A DNA stretch of 64,000 nucleotides from Pseudomonas putida (GCF_001976065.1 NZ_MNAH01000001.1:1165628-1229627), one strand, 5' to 3'. Shown: positions 20,567-29,621, numbered from the stretch's first letter. The notes: generated from the letters alone by a model not told the origin. A program made the numbers and translations.

Positions 20567-21235
20567 ATGCTGGAAGTCCAGGGTGTCTTCAAAAGCTACG
20601 TCACCCCGCAAGGGCCATTGCCGGTGTTGCAGGGTGTCGACCTGACCCTCAAACCCGGCAGCAGCCTGGCGCTGATGGGCGAGTCGGGCAGTGGCAAGAG
20701 CACCTTGCTGCACCTGATCGCCGGGCTGGACAAGGTCGATCGCGGCAGCATCCGCAGCGGTGAGCATCGACTGGAACAGATGAACGAAGGGCAGCTGGCG
20801 AGCTGGCGCCGCTGCGAGATCGGCCTGGTGTTCCAGCAGTTCAACCTGATCGGCAGTTTGCGGGTGGAGGACAACCTGGCGTTTCAGGCGCGCCTTGCCG
20901 GCCGCCATGATCCGTGCTGGCAGGCGCATCTGGTGCAGCGCCTGGGCTTGGGCGATTTGCTGCGGCGCTACCCCGAACAACTCTCCGGCGGCCAGCAACA
21001 ACGGGTCGCCTTGGGCCGAGCCCTGGCGTCGCGACCCAAGTTGCTGCTGGCCGACGAGCCCACCGGCAGCCTCGATGAAGCCACCAGCGACGAGGTGCTG
21101 AGGTTGCTGCTGGAGTTGCTCGACGACACGCCGACGACCCTGCTGATGGTCACTCACAGCCCCAGTGTGGCTGCGCGAATGGCCGAAAAGGTGGTGCTGC
21201 ACGGCGGTCGACTGGCAGCCGTGGACGCCCGCTGA
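20567..21235 (+). CDS. ABC transporter ATP-binding protein (LolD/MacB type)
   Basis: A 222-residue ATPase of the lipoprotein or peptide-export subfamily. Walker A is GESGSGKSTLLHL, the Q-loop is GLVFQQFNLIGSL, the signature is LSGGQQQRVALGRAL, Walker B is KLLLADEPTGSLDE and the switch His is in MVTHS. It is the first gene of a three-gene set with an FtsX-type permease and an exported lipoprotein. The set is like AttE/F/G/H of Agrobacterium, in which the permease uses no membrane-spanning pump path but works mechanically. The upstream ribosome site is poor, so the exact start is uncertain. Confidence 0.87.
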   Translation: MLEVQGVFKSYVTPQGPLPVLQGVDLTLKPGSSLALMGESGSGKSTLLHLIAGLDKVDRGSIRSGEHRLEQMNEGQLASWRRCEIGLVFQQFNLIGSLRVEDNLAFQARLAGRHDPCWQAHLVQRLGLGDLLRRYPEQLSGGQQQRVALGRALASRPKLLLADEPTGSLDEATSDEVLRLLLELLDDTPTTLLMVTHSPSVAARMAEKVVLHGGRLAAVDAR

Positions 21236-21236
21236 G

Positions 21237-23708
21237 ATGCGCATTTTTCGCGAAACCCTGCGCGCGCTGCTCAGTCATTGGCGACAGCACCCGGTACAGT
21301 TTTTCAGCGTGCTGACCGGGCTGTGGCTGGCCACCAGTCTGCTGACCGGGGTGCAAGCGTTGAACAGCCAGGCGCGGGACAGCTATGCCCGGGCCAGTCA
21401 GCTGATCGGCGGTGAACCCCAGGCCAGCCTGAGTGCGCCCGGTGGCGGGACTTTCTCCCAGCAACTGTTTGTCGACCTGCGCCGCGCCGGGTGGCCGGTG
21501 TCGCCGGTGTTGCAGGGCCGGCTGACGCTCAAGGGCCATGAGGATCAGCGGCTGCAACTGATGGGCATCGAGCCCGTGTCGCTACCGGCCGGGTCCGAGG
21601 TGGCGGGGCAGGCTTTGGCCATCGAGCAGGTCGTCGAGTTTTTCACAGCGCCAGGCAGCACCTGGATTGCACCGCAGACCTTGCAAGGACTGGGGCTGAA
21701 GGAGGGGGAGCGGCCGCTGGCACTGAACGGCCGGGCCTTGCCGCCGCTGCTCGCTCAAGCGGACATGGCGCCGGGGGTGCTGCTGGTGGACATCGGTTTT
21801 GCCCAGCAGATTCTCGGTTTGCCGGATCAGTTGTCACGTCTGCTGCTGCCCGGGGATTTCTCCGCGACACTGCCCGAGCCGTTCAAGGGACAACTCCAAC
21901 TCAAGACCCGCGGCGAAGAAAACAATCTGGCGCGCCTGACCGAGAGCTTTCACCTGAACCTGGATGCCTTGGGTTTTTTGTCGTTCGTGGTCGGCCTGTT
22001 TATCGTGCACGCCGCGATAGGGCTGGCGCTGGAACAGCGTCGCGGTTTACTGCGGACCCTGCGTGCCTGCGGGGTCAGCGCACGGATGCTTATTGCCTGT
22101 CTTGCCGTCGAACTGGGCGGTTTGGCCTTGATCGGCGGCGTGGCCGGGGTCGCAAGCGGTTACCTGTTGGCCAGCGTGTTGCTGCCGGATGTCGCCGCCA
22201 GCCTGCGCGGGTTGTACGGTGCCGAAGTGGCCGGGCAGTTGAGCCTGAGCCCGCTGTGGTGGCTCAGCGGCGTCGGCCTGAGCCTGTTCGGCGCCGCGCT
22301 CGCCGGCGCCAACAGTGTGTGGCGTGCAGCGCGCTTGCCGTTGCTGGCCCTGGCCGATCCGCAGGCCTGGCACCAGGCCCATGCGCGCTGGTTGCGCCGT
22401 CAGGGCTGGGTGGCGGCGCTGGCCTTGGGCATTGCGTTGCTGGCCTTGCTGCGCGGGGACAGCCTGGCCAGTGGTTTTGTGCTCATGGCCACGCTATTGC
22501 TGGGCGCCGCGTTGGCGCTGCCGGTGGTGCTCAATGCCGTGCTCAATGGCCTGGCCCACCGCAGTGCTTCGGTGCTCGGCCAGTGGTTCGTCGCCGATTG
22601 CCGCCAGCAGCTGCCGGCCTTGAGCCTGGCGCTGATGGCACTGCTGCTGGCCCTGGCGGCCAACATCGGTGCCGGCAGCATGACCGCCGGTTTTCGCCAG
22701 ACCTTCAGCCACTGGCTGGAACAACGGCTGACTGCCGAGCTCTACCTCAATCCACAGAACCCGGCCCAGGCTCGGGAGATGCACGACTGGCTCAAGCAAC
22801 AACCGCAGCTGACGGCGGTGTTGCCCAACTGGCAGGTTTCCATTCAATTGCAAGGCTGGCCGGCGGATGTCTTTGGCGTGATCGATCACCCGACCTATCG
22901 TCAGCACTGGCCGTTGCTGGAAGCCTTGGACGACAAGGCCTGGGATCGCCTGGCAGCGGACGACACGATGATGCTGAGCGAACAACTGGCGCGGCGCTTG
23001 AAGGTGACGCTCGGCGATCAGTTGACGATTGCCACGCCCAACGGTCCATGGTCGCCGCGCATCGTCGGCATCTACGCCGACTATGGCAATCCCAAGGGCC
23101 ACCTGCTGGTCAACGTCGATCACTTGCTGCGCGCCTGGCCGCAACTGACGCCGAACCGCTTCAACCTGCGCATCGAGCCGGCATTGATAACGCCGTTCGT
23201 GACGGCGCTGCAAGCACGCTTCGCCCTGGAAGACAGCCGCATTGTCGACCAGGCCCGGCTCAAGGGCTGGTCGACGCAAGTGTTCGAGCGCACCTTCGCT
23301 GCCACCGCCGCGCTCAATAGCCTGACCCTTTGCGTAGCCGGCGTGGCGCTGTTCATCAGCCTGCTGACGCAAAGTCAGAGCCGTCTCGGGCAACTGGCGC
23401 CTTTGTGGGCGCTGGGCGTGACCCGCCGGCAACTGATGCTGCTCAACCTCGGGCAAACCTGGCTGCTGGCGCTGTTGACCCTGGTGCTGGCGTTGCCCTT
23501 GGGTATCGCGCTGGCCTGGTGCCTGGACGCGGTGATCAACGTCCAGGCGTTTGGCTGGCGCCTGCCGCTGCAGGTGTTTCCCCAGCAATTGCTGCAGTTG
23601 ATGGGGCTGGCGTTGTTGGCGACTTTATTGGCGTCGGCGTGGCCGCTGTATTCGCTGTATCGCACGCAACCGGCGGACCTGCTGAGGACCTTTGCCCATG
23701 AGGATTAA
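21237..23708 (+). CDS. FtsX-type ABC transporter permease, duplicated
   Basis: An 823-residue inner-membrane protein. An N-terminal membrane segment (VLTGLWLATSLLTGVQAL) is followed by a periplasmic MacB-like domain and three membrane segments near 255-390. A central pair and a second periplasmic domain (about 495-690) precede three more segments near 705-810. This is the fused double-FtsX layout, equivalent to AttF plus AttG. It starts one base after the ATPase stop (TGAG ATG), so translation is coupled. The last 11 bp overlap the lipoprotein gene. It probably extracts or moves an envelope substrate with the ATPase. Confidence 0.85.
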   Translation: MRIFRETLRALLSHWRQHPVQFFSVLTGLWLATSLLTGVQALNSQARDSYARASQLIGGEPQASLSAPGGGTFSQQLFVDLRRAGWPVSPVLQGRLTLKGHEDQRLQLMGIEPVSLPAGSEVAGQALAIEQVVEFFTAPGSTWIAPQTLQGLGLKEGERPLALNGRALPPLLAQADMAPGVLLVDIGFAQQILGLPDQLSRLLLPGDFSATLPEPFKGQLQLKTRGEENNLARLTESFHLNLDALGFLSFVVGLFIVHAAIGLALEQRRGLLRTLRACGVSARMLIACLAVELGGLALIGGVAGVASGYLLASVLLPDVAASLRGLYGAEVAGQLSLSPLWWLSGVGLSLFGAALAGANSVWRAARLPLLALADPQAWHQAHARWLRRQGWVAALALGIALLALLRGDSLASGFVLMATLLLGAALALPVVLNAVLNGLAHRSASVLGQWFVADCRQQLPALSLALMALLLALAANIGAGSMTAGFRQTFSHWLEQRLTAELYLNPQNPAQAREMHDWLKQQPQLTAVLPNWQVSIQLQGWPADVFGVIDHPTYRQHWPLLEALDDKAWDRLAADDTMMLSEQLARRLKVTLGDQLTIATPNGPWSPRIVGIYADYGNPKGHLLVNVDHLLRAWPQLTPNRFNLRIEPALITPFVTALQARFALEDSRIVDQARLKGWSTQVFERTFAATAALNSLTLCVAGVALFISLLTQSQSRLGQLAPLWALGVTRRQLMLLNLGQTWLLALLTLVLALPLGIALAWCLDAVINVQAFGWRLPLQVFPQQLLQLMGLALLATLLASAWPLYSLYRTQPADLLRTFAHED

Positions 23709-24771
23709 GCTCGGGCTATGCCTGGCCGTCGCGTTGCTCGCTGGTTGCGATCAGCCGGCGCCGGTGGAGAAGGGGTTCGCCGGCCTTGGCAAACAAGCCG
23801 CCGCGTTTGCCGAGGTTGTGCCCGGCCGGGTGTTCAGCTTCCCGGCGGATCATGGCCCTCATGATGGTTTTCGCATCGAATGGTGGTACGTCACCGCCAA
23901 CCTCAAGGATGATCAGGGCCGCGAGTTCGGCGTGCAATGGACACTTTTTCGCAGTGCCTTGAAGGCGGCGCCCGAGACGGCTGGCTGGGGCAGCCAGACG
24001 ATATGGCTGGGCCACGCGGCGGTAACATCGGCCTCGGTGCATCACGCCGCCGAGCGTTATGCCCGGGGCGGCGTGGGACAGGCCGGCGTGAGCCTGACGC
24101 CGTTCAACGCGTGGATCGACGACTGGCGCTTCAGCACTCAGGCAACCGGTGCTGATCCCTTGGCCGATCTGCAGCTCAGCGCCCGCGACAAGGCGTTTAG
24201 CTACCAGCTGCGGCTGACCGCGAATCGACCGCTGGTGCTGCAGGGCGACAAGGGGTTCAGTCAGAAATCCGAACAGGGCCAGGCGTCCTATTACTACAGC
24301 CAGCCGTTTTTCCAGGCCAGCGGCACACTGGAGATCGACGGCCAGCGTTTTCAGGTCAGCGGCCCCGCCTGGCTTGACCGGGAATGGAGCAGTCAACCCC
24401 TGACCGCCAATCAGAGCGGTTGGGACTGGTTTTCCCTGCACCTGGCCGGCGGCGAGCAGGTGATGCTTTATCGCATGCGGCAAAAGGATGGCGAACCTTA
24501 CCTGACGGGAACCTGGATCGACGCCCAGGGCCAGACGCAAATGCTCACCGCCGACGACATCCGCCTTACCCCGCAGGATACCGCCAAGGTGGCCGGGCGT
24601 TCGATGCCCGTGCGCTGGTCGATCCAGATCCCCGGCAAACACCTCGACATCGTCATCAGCGCCCTCAACCCCAATGCCTGGATGGATCTGCGCATCCCTT
24701 ACTGGGAAGGTCCGGTGCGTTTGAGCGGCAGCCATGGCGGGCAGGGGTATCTGGAAATGACCGGTTATTAA
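23698..24771 (+). CDS. AttH/CrtC-like lipocalin-fold lipoprotein
   Basis: A 357-residue lipoprotein: signal peptide with lipobox LLAGC (Cys at about 16). The mature part has the hallmarks of the carotenoid 1,2-hydratase-like AttH family, a double-lipocalin fold: FPADHGPHDGFRIEWWYVT, FGVQWTLFRSAL, GPAWLDREWSSQPL and GWDWFSLHLAGGEQVMLYR. CrtC activity is unlikely because no carotenoid genes are near. It overlaps the permease gene by 11 bp, so the three genes form one operon. It may bind a lipid delivered by the ABC partner (inference). Confidence 0.85.
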   Translation: MRIKLGLCLAVALLAGCDQPAPVEKGFAGLGKQAAAFAEVVPGRVFSFPADHGPHDGFRIEWWYVTANLKDDQGREFGVQWTLFRSALKAAPETAGWGSQTIWLGHAAVTSASVHHAAERYARGGVGQAGVSLTPFNAWIDDWRFSTQATGADPLADLQLSARDKAFSYQLRLTANRPLVLQGDKGFSQKSEQGQASYYYSQPFFQASGTLEIDGQRFQVSGPAWLDREWSSQPLTANQSGWDWFSLHLAGGEQVMLYRMRQKDGEPYLTGTWIDAQGQTQMLTADDIRLTPQDTAKVAGRSMPVRWSIQIPGKHLDIVISALNPNAWMDLRIPYWEGPVRLSGSHGGQGYLEMTGY

Positions 24772-24815
24772 AACCAAAGAATCGCAGCCTGCGGCAGCTC
24801 CCACAGGGTTCGACA
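24772..24815. repeat. Half REP element
   Basis: The segment AATCGCAGCCTGCGGCAGCT matches one arm of the REP-like hairpin found complete at 33293-33361. The second arm is missing. Confidence 0.55.
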
Positions 24816-24879
24816 ATCAACCGGAACTCCGTGGGGTGTCCACCTCTCTACCGTACGAATGCCTCTGCTGGAGCCCGCC

Positions 24880-25122
24880 ATGCGCGAAGACCTTACACCG
24901 CCCGACCTGGACGCATGGCAGCGCCTGTTCGAAGACGAGGCGTACTGGCAGCAGTCCCCCGACTCCTATTACATGGATTTGCAGCGTCTGGCGGACGATC
25001 TGCTGGGGCAGGGCGCCATCGATCTCGAACAATGGCAGGAACTCAAGGCCAGGGCGGAACAATCCCACAAGGACTCCCCGGCGATCAACGTGGCCCGGGA
25101 GCTCGATGATCCTGAAGCATGA
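24880..25122 (+). CDS. Small acidic protein of unknown function
   Basis: An 80-residue soluble, acidic and probably helical protein (REDLTPPDLDAWQRLFED, YYMDLQRLADDLLGQGAIDL). The ATG at 24880 has a GGAG six bases upstream; an earlier ATG at 24859 lacks one. The ORF shows normal GC-rich codon bias and is followed 11 bp later by another small gene with a strong ribosome site, so the two are probably co-transcribed. No family is recognised. Confidence 0.6.
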   Translation: MREDLTPPDLDAWQRLFEDEAYWQQSPDSYYMDLQRLADDLLGQGAIDLEQWQELKARAEQSHKDSPAINVARELDDPEA

Positions 25123-25133
25123 GGAGGATGCCC

Positions 25134-25301
25134 ATGAAACCCACACCCGATACGCAGCACCCCGACGAGCCTCGGCCGCCCGGAGAAACCGAGCGTGACA
25201 ACGACGCCCTGCGCCCCACTGATCCGACCCGGCGCAAGGAAAGCGGCAAAGGTACGACCAGCGGCGAATCCACCGCTCAAGAAACTGCGAACACTCCCTG
25301 A
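25134..25301 (+). CDS. Very small hydrophilic protein, probably disordered
   Basis: A 55-residue Pro/Thr/Glu/Asp-rich protein (PDEPRPPGETERDNDALRPT). The start is set by an excellent GAGGAGG six bases before the ATG at 25134. ATGs at 25119 and 25128 are too close to or before that site. Such short polar proteins are common in Pseudomonas and often stress-induced, but no function can be assigned. Confidence 0.55.
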   Translation: MKPTPDTQHPDEPRPPGETERDNDALRPTDPTRRKESGKGTTSGESTAQETANTP

Positions 25302-25387
25302 TCAGCGTCTATGCTCATCCCACACACGGCGTTGCGGCTTCGCTTGCGCGCCGTTTGTCATCATTTACCACAGGGAATGTTCTGCCT

Positions 25388-25969
25388 ATGAAACTCAATG
25401 CACTGACCAAAGCCGTCGCCCTTGCCACCTTGCTGTCCGCCGCCAGTCTTAATGCCGTTGCAGACGACATTCCGTTGTCTGCCGTCGTGGAAGCTGACCA
25501 GATCAGCACCGAAGTCGTCTCGGTCGATGCCGCCAAACATCAAGTGGTGCTTAAAGGGCCGGAAGGTCGCCAGGTTCATGTGCAACTGACCGACAAGGCG
25601 AAAAACCTCGGCAACCTCAAGGCCGGCGACCAGGTCGACATCAAGGTCACCCGTTCCGTCGCGGCCTACCTCGACACCGATGTCGACAAAGGCTTGCCGG
25701 GCAGCTCGGAGCGTGTCGGTGAAGCCCGCAACGCACCCGGGAACGTCCCTGGCGGCGAAGCTTATCGTCAGGTGCAAGTCCAGCTGCAAATTACCGACAT
25801 CGACCTGAAGACAAACCAGGTGTCCTTTAAAAACCCGCAGGGGCAAACCAAAACCATCACTGTCGAAGATCCGAAAGTTCAAGCCAAGCTCAAGGACCTT
25901 AAAGTCGGACAAAGCGTGTACGTGACATACACCGACATTCTGCAAGTGACCACCAAAGCCAAAAGTTGA
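25388..25969 (+). CDS. Periplasmic protein with a repeated beta-domain
   Basis: A 193-residue exported protein with a signal peptide (LTKAVALATLLSAASLNAVA). The mature part has two similar beta-rich segments. The first is ISTEVVSVDAAKHQVVLKGP with LGNLKAGDQVDIKVTRS. The second is VQVQLQITDIDLKTNQVSFK with LKDLKVGQSVYVTYTD. These look like a tandem OB- or DUF5666-type repeat, separated by a Gly/Pro-rich linker. It is followed by the hairpin at 25982-26020. The function is unknown; binding of a ligand or metal in the periplasm is possible. Confidence 0.72.
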   Translation: MKLNALTKAVALATLLSAASLNAVADDIPLSAVVEADQISTEVVSVDAAKHQVVLKGPEGRQVHVQLTDKAKNLGNLKAGDQVDIKVTRSVAAYLDTDVDKGLPGSSERVGEARNAPGNVPGGEAYRQVQVQLQITDIDLKTNQVSFKNPQGQTKTITVEDPKVQAKLKDLKVGQSVYVTYTDILQVTTKAKS

Positions 25970-25981
25970 GTGATCTCTCAA

Positions 25982-26020
25982 TTGATTGTTCCTGTACAAC
26001 TTTTGTATAGGAACAATCAA
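25982..26020. terminator. 18-bp hairpin after the periplasmic protein gene
   Basis: TTGATTGTTCCTGTACAA and TTGTATAGGAACAATCAA are inverted with a 3-base loop; the single mismatch is a G-U wobble in RNA. It begins 12 bp after the stop codon. It lacks a U-tract on either side, so it may be a processing or stability element instead of a simple terminator. It is AT-rich, unlike most hairpins in this genome. Confidence 0.55.
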
Positions 26021-26039
26021 CTACTTTGGTCGAACCAGT

Positions 26040-26320
26040 GAGTTTAAGTTGTTGGTTTTGAATGGTATTTAAGCCGACATCTAATAGGGTATGTATCAGC
26101 AAATTTCATGTTTAAGGCGCGGACATATCCGTAAACATCTATTAAAATACATCCCGTTCGCCCGGTGCCAGGGTTCTTTACCAGTGCAAGGATTGCCGAG
26201 GCCATTGCACTGGGCGAACTCTTCTACACGATGGATGACTGCACTTTCAATCGAATGAACGGCGCAGTTGTTATGTTCTGAAATATCCACCGGGCTTAAA
26301 CTTGTAACTAACTGTTATCA
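26040..26320. other. AT-rich intergenic region with a compact inverted-repeat structure
   Basis: No convincing gene. Within it GTTCGCCC (26156-26163) pairs with GGGCGAAC (26212-26219), and AGTGCAA (26183-26189) pairs with TTGCACT (26205-26211). The inner right arm directly abuts the outer right arm. The result is a folded 64-base element with room for a third helix at 26164-26182. It could be an untranslated RNA, a cis-regulatory leader or an old mobile-element end. A 64-codon frame on the minus strand has no family resemblance. Confidence 0.4.
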
Positions 26321-26355
26321 GTTTGCCTGCAGCCCCGCGATGGAGTGACGACGAC

Positions 26356-27033
26356 ATGAAAATCCTGATGGTTCTAACGTCCCATGATCAATTGGGTAAC
26401 ACCGGCAAGAAAACCGGCTTTTGGCTGGAAGAATTCGCTGCACCCTATTACGCCTTCAAGGACGCTGGCGCTCAACTGACCCTGGCTTCGCCCAAGGGCG
26501 GCCAGCCACCGCTGGACCCCAAGAGCGACGAGCCGGATGCGCAAACCGAAGCCACGGAACGCTTTCGCCAGGACCCTTCGGCTCAGTCCGCACTGGCCTC
26601 TACCGTCGTACTGGGCACGGTGAAGGCGCAGGATTTTGACGCGATCTTCTATCCAGGCGGGCATGGTCCGCTCTGGGACCTGGCCGAAGACCGGCATTCG
26701 ATTGCCCTCATCGAAGCCTTTTACAACGCCGGCAAACCGGTTGCGACGGTCTGCCATGCGCCGGGCGTATTGCGTCATGCCAAAGGCGCCGACGGCCAGC
26801 CACTGGTCAAGGGCAAGCAGGTCACGGGCTTTACCAACAGCGAAGAAGAAGCGGTGCAACTGACCGATGTCGTACCGTTCCTGGTGGAGGACGAACTCAA
26901 GGCCAAGGGCGGGATTTTTTCCAAGGGACCTGACTGGGCGAGCTACGTGCGAACCGACGGCCTGTTGCTGACGGGGCAGAATCCGGCGTCTTCACAGGCC
27001 ACGGCTGAAGCTTTGTTGGCCAAGTTGAAATGA
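26356..27033 (+). CDS. DJ-1/PfpI-family protein (Hsp31/glyoxalase III-like)
   Basis: A 225-residue cytosolic protein of the type 1 glutamine amidotransferase-like fold. Features are TGFWLEEFAAPYYAFKDAGA, LASPKGGQPPLDPKS, FDAIFYPGGHGPLWDL and the nucleophile elbow TVCHAPGVLRHA with the catalytic Cys. Length and the GFWLEE segment fit the Hsp31/YhbO-like group, which handles methylglyoxal or deglycates. The ATG has TGGAG ten bases upstream. A periplasmic relative is encoded at 12567-13397. It is followed by a REP hairpin. Confidence 0.85.
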   Translation: MKILMVLTSHDQLGNTGKKTGFWLEEFAAPYYAFKDAGAQLTLASPKGGQPPLDPKSDEPDAQTEATERFRQDPSAQSALASTVVLGTVKAQDFDAIFYPGGHGPLWDLAEDRHSIALIEAFYNAGKPVATVCHAPGVLRHAKGADGQPLVKGKQVTGFTNSEEEAVQLTDVVPFLVEDELKAKGGIFSKGPDWASYVRTDGLLLTGQNPASSQATAEALLAKLK

Positions 27034-27040
27034 TCACTTT

Positions 27041-27140
27041 GTAGGAGCCGGCTTGCCGGCGAACTCGTCTTCGAACAGTGCGTAAGTCTTGCGCACGCTT
27101 TCGCCGCGATGCGGCGACCCGACAAGCCGGCTCCTGCAGG
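27041..27140. repeat. REP pair
   Basis: GTAGGAGCCGGCTTGCCGGCG and its near-complement GACAAGCCGGCTCCTGCAG are inverted about 60 bp apart, between convergent genes. This is the usual Pseudomonas REP doublet and probably also ends transcription. Confidence 0.8.
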
Positions 27141-27151
27141 GGAGGTGTTAA

Positions 27152-28531
27152 TTAATTGCCCAATGCGGCAAGACACTGCTCGATCGAGCGCTGCTGCGTT
27201 TGTGCATACAACTGCAGTTCATCAATGGTCGAGCGCCCCAGGGCCTTTTCGAACGCCTGCTGGTTGGAGTGCTCGCCGTAGTGGGTTTGCGCGCCATCCC
27301 CCAGGTTTGACTGGAAGATCCCTGCCGCGCTGACCGGCAGGAAATCTTCGTACACCAGCGGTTCAACTCGCAGATACCCGCCACTGACCAGCTCTTCGAG
27401 GCTCAAGGTGTCCAGTTCATCGGCCGCCTGGCCTTTTTCCGTCACGAAGTAGCGAAAGAACGCCAGTTCCTGTTGGCGCATGCCCTCATGGGTGTCGGGA
27501 AATTCACTGAAGTGTTGCGCCATCAATTCGTTGTAGCGAGCGGCGTTGGCTTCGTTGGGGAAATCCTTGAGCTCGTCCCGTGCGGCATTGAGCAAACGGT
27601 CGTACAGCGCCCGGCCTTTGGGTGTCAGTGCAGCGCCGCGTTGTTCGATTTCACCGAAGCGGGCGCTGTGGCTGCCGCGGGTGTCGGCTTGATCGGTGAA
27701 AGCGACCGGTTCGTCGAGTGCCTTGAAACTGGTCTGGCGCAGCAGGATAGGGCACTGGCGGCGCGGCGGACCTTCGATTACCGCTTTAGGGGTGATGCCG
27801 TGCGCCGGCATTTGCGCCTGCACGATGTCGATGTCTAGGGTGCGCGGTGTCAGGTGATTGATGTGCGGTCCCTTGAACGCCACCACATCGGCAATCAGGC
27901 GATGCTGGGCGCTGAGTTTCTGATATTGCTCGGCGGTGACCGTGGCGCTGTGGTGCCAGCGGAAGGTTTCCAGCGACTGTTCAACGAACTCGTCGGCCTC
28001 TTTTTCGGTGAGGCCTCCTTGGGTTTCGGCGCGATCGATCAGCCTGAGGGCGGCGGGGGTGAAGATCGAACGCTTGTCCAGCACCGACTGGGCAAAGGCC
28101 CGCAGCTCCAGGTCTTCGATCAGTTCCAGGCGCAACAGCGAGGTGAACACCCGGAACGGGCTGACCTGCAACGACGCCTCATGCACGGCACGGAAGGCGG
28201 TGGAATGCACCGGCACGCCGGCCGGGGTCAGGTCGTAATATCCCACCGGCTGCATGCCCATTACCGCGAACAGGCGGGCGAGGGTGGCCAGTTCAGCGGC
28301 GGTGCCGACCCGGATGGCACCATGGCGCTCAAGGTCCAGGCGCTCGATTTCACCGGTGTTGTTCAACTGTCGGGCCACTTGTGGGTCGCTGTCCAGCACG
28401 TGGCGATTGGTCTGTTCCACCAGTTCCATCAGCGCGCCGTACAGCGGCACTTCTTCGCGGTACATGTCGGACATCGCTTTGGAGAAGCGTTGGCGGATCA
28501 GGTCGGGGCTGACGAAGCTGGGGTGGCTCAT
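27152..28531 (-). CDS. hglS: 2-oxoadipate dioxygenase/decarboxylase (HglS, DUF1338/YdcJ family)
   Basis: A 459-residue Fe(II)-dependent vicinal-oxygen-chelate-fold enzyme that converts 2-oxoadipate to D-2-hydroxyglutarate in D-lysine catabolism. The family start SPDLIRQRFSKAMSDMYRE is conserved, with YGALMELVEQTN, RHGAIRVGTA, metal-ligand candidates His in GVPVHSTAFR and His in GPHINHLTPRTLDID, and Glu in PLVYEDFLPVSAAGIFQSN. The arginine that binds the substrate carboxylate is probably in the RHGAIR segment. AGGA precedes the ATG at 28531; a 23-residue upstream extension is not family-like. Other lysine-catabolic genes are not adjacent. Confidence 0.88.
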   Translation of the reverse strand: MSHPSFVSPDLIRQRFSKAMSDMYREEVPLYGALMELVEQTNRHVLDSDPQVARQLNNTGEIERLDLERHGAIRVGTAAELATLARLFAVMGMQPVGYYDLTPAGVPVHSTAFRAVHEASLQVSPFRVFTSLLRLELIEDLELRAFAQSVLDKRSIFTPAALRLIDRAETQGGLTEKEADEFVEQSLETFRWHHSATVTAEQYQKLSAQHRLIADVVAFKGPHINHLTPRTLDIDIVQAQMPAHGITPKAVIEGPPRRQCPILLRQTSFKALDEPVAFTDQADTRGSHSARFGEIEQRGAALTPKGRALYDRLLNAARDELKDFPNEANAARYNELMAQHFSEFPDTHEGMRQQELAFFRYFVTEKGQAADELDTLSLEELVSGGYLRVEPLVYEDFLPVSAAGIFQSNLGDGAQTHYGEHSNQQAFEKALGRSTIDELQLYAQTQQRSIEQCLAALGN

Positions 28532-28642
28532 GAATGACATTCCTGGCGCGTGGACGTGAAGGATGGAAGAAAAGATCGCAGCCTTCAGCGACGCCGGCAA
28601 ACGAAGTTTCTGACGGACTTCATTCTACAAAGGACTGCCAGT

Positions 28643-29599
28643 TCAGTGCAGTCGTTGATCCTGCGGGCTCTCTGAGCGCAGCGATGCCAAAAACTCCCGA
28701 TACAGGTGCGCCGAGCCGGCAGGAGATTCAACCATCGGCATGTGCCCGATGCCTTCCCATATTTCCACCCGCAAATCCGCCAGGCCTTTGCTCCAGATGG
28801 CCACGCTGCTGACATCGATCAAGCGATCCTTGCGCCCCCACAGCAACAGCGCTGGTGCCTTGATCGCCGGCAGTTTCGGTTCCATGGGCGGGCTGGCGCG
28901 AAAATCGCGGAAGATTTCTTCCAGTTCGTCACGCGACTGTTGATAGCGATGGGCGATAGCGTCCAGCACCACCCGCGGTACCCACGGTGGTTCGGCCATG
29001 GTCATGCCATAGAAGTATTTGAATTCTTCCCGGGAGTGAATCAGGAACGGGTTGTGCCCCTTGGCCAGATGCCGCTCCAGGTCACTGGGTTCCGGTTCGG
29101 TCACCCCGGCAGGGTCGAACAGGGCGAGCGAGGCAATGCGCTCCGGATAGTGGGCTGCCAACCAGGCGGCGATGTAGCCACCCATCGAGTTGCCGATGAC
29201 ATGGACCTTGTCGACCCCGCAAACATCGAGCAATTGGATCATTCGCTTGGCTTGCAATGGTATGTCATAGCCGCCGCCCGCCTTGAAGCCGGTTTCGCCG
29301 TGCCCGGCGATGTCGGGAATGATCACCCGGTAATTGCCGACAAAGTGCCGGGCAAATCGCAGCCACAGGTTCTTGTCGGCACTGAAGCCGTGCAGCATCA
29401 ATACATTGCTGGACGCCTCATACGGCCCGCCTTGCCAGGTCGAGACGGTCATTTCGGCGATGGGCACGACGATCTTGTGCAGCTTGTACAACCTGGCCTC
29501 GACGGCCACGCTCAAGTCATACAGCCAGTAACCGATCGCCGGGTAGCTCAACCAGCTCCAGGCGGCGAAAACCGCGATAGCAACAACCAGTAAAAGCAT
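28643..29599 (-). CDS. Membrane-anchored alpha/beta hydrolase
   Basis: A 318-residue alpha/beta-fold hydrolase with an N-terminal membrane anchor (LLLVVAIAVFAAWSWLSYPA). The catalytic triad is visible: Ser in VIGNSMGGYIAAW, Asp in LLWGRKDRLID and His in GIGHMPMVE. The oxyanion segment is VLMLHGFSADKNLW. It most resembles monoacylglycerol-lipase or MCP-hydrolase-like enzymes (esterase or lipase of unknown substrate). It is 22 bp downstream of the flavin monooxygenase gene on the same strand. A Baeyer-Villiger ester product could be its substrate (inference). Confidence 0.85.
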   Translation of the reverse strand: MLLLVVAIAVFAAWSWLSYPAIGYWLYDLSVAVEARLYKLHKIVVPIAEMTVSTWQGGPYEASSNVLMLHGFSADKNLWLRFARHFVGNYRVIIPDIAGHGETGFKAGGGYDIPLQAKRMIQLLDVCGVDKVHVIGNSMGGYIAAWLAAHYPERIASLALFDPAGVTEPEPSDLERHLAKGHNPFLIHSREEFKYFYGMTMAEPPWVPRVVLDAIAHRYQQSRDELEEIFRDFRASPPMEPKLPAIKAPALLLWGRKDRLIDVSSVAIWSKGLADLRVEIWEGIGHMPMVESPAGSAHLYREFLASLRSESPQDQRLH

Positions 29600-29621
29600 C
29601 AGGCGTCTTCCTTCTATCTGA

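Noticed and set aside
26156..26219. tRNA or integron attC site
   Set aside because: The stems do not form a tRNA cloverleaf with a T-loop, and the arm order is opposite to the RYYYAAC...GTTRRRY layout of attC.
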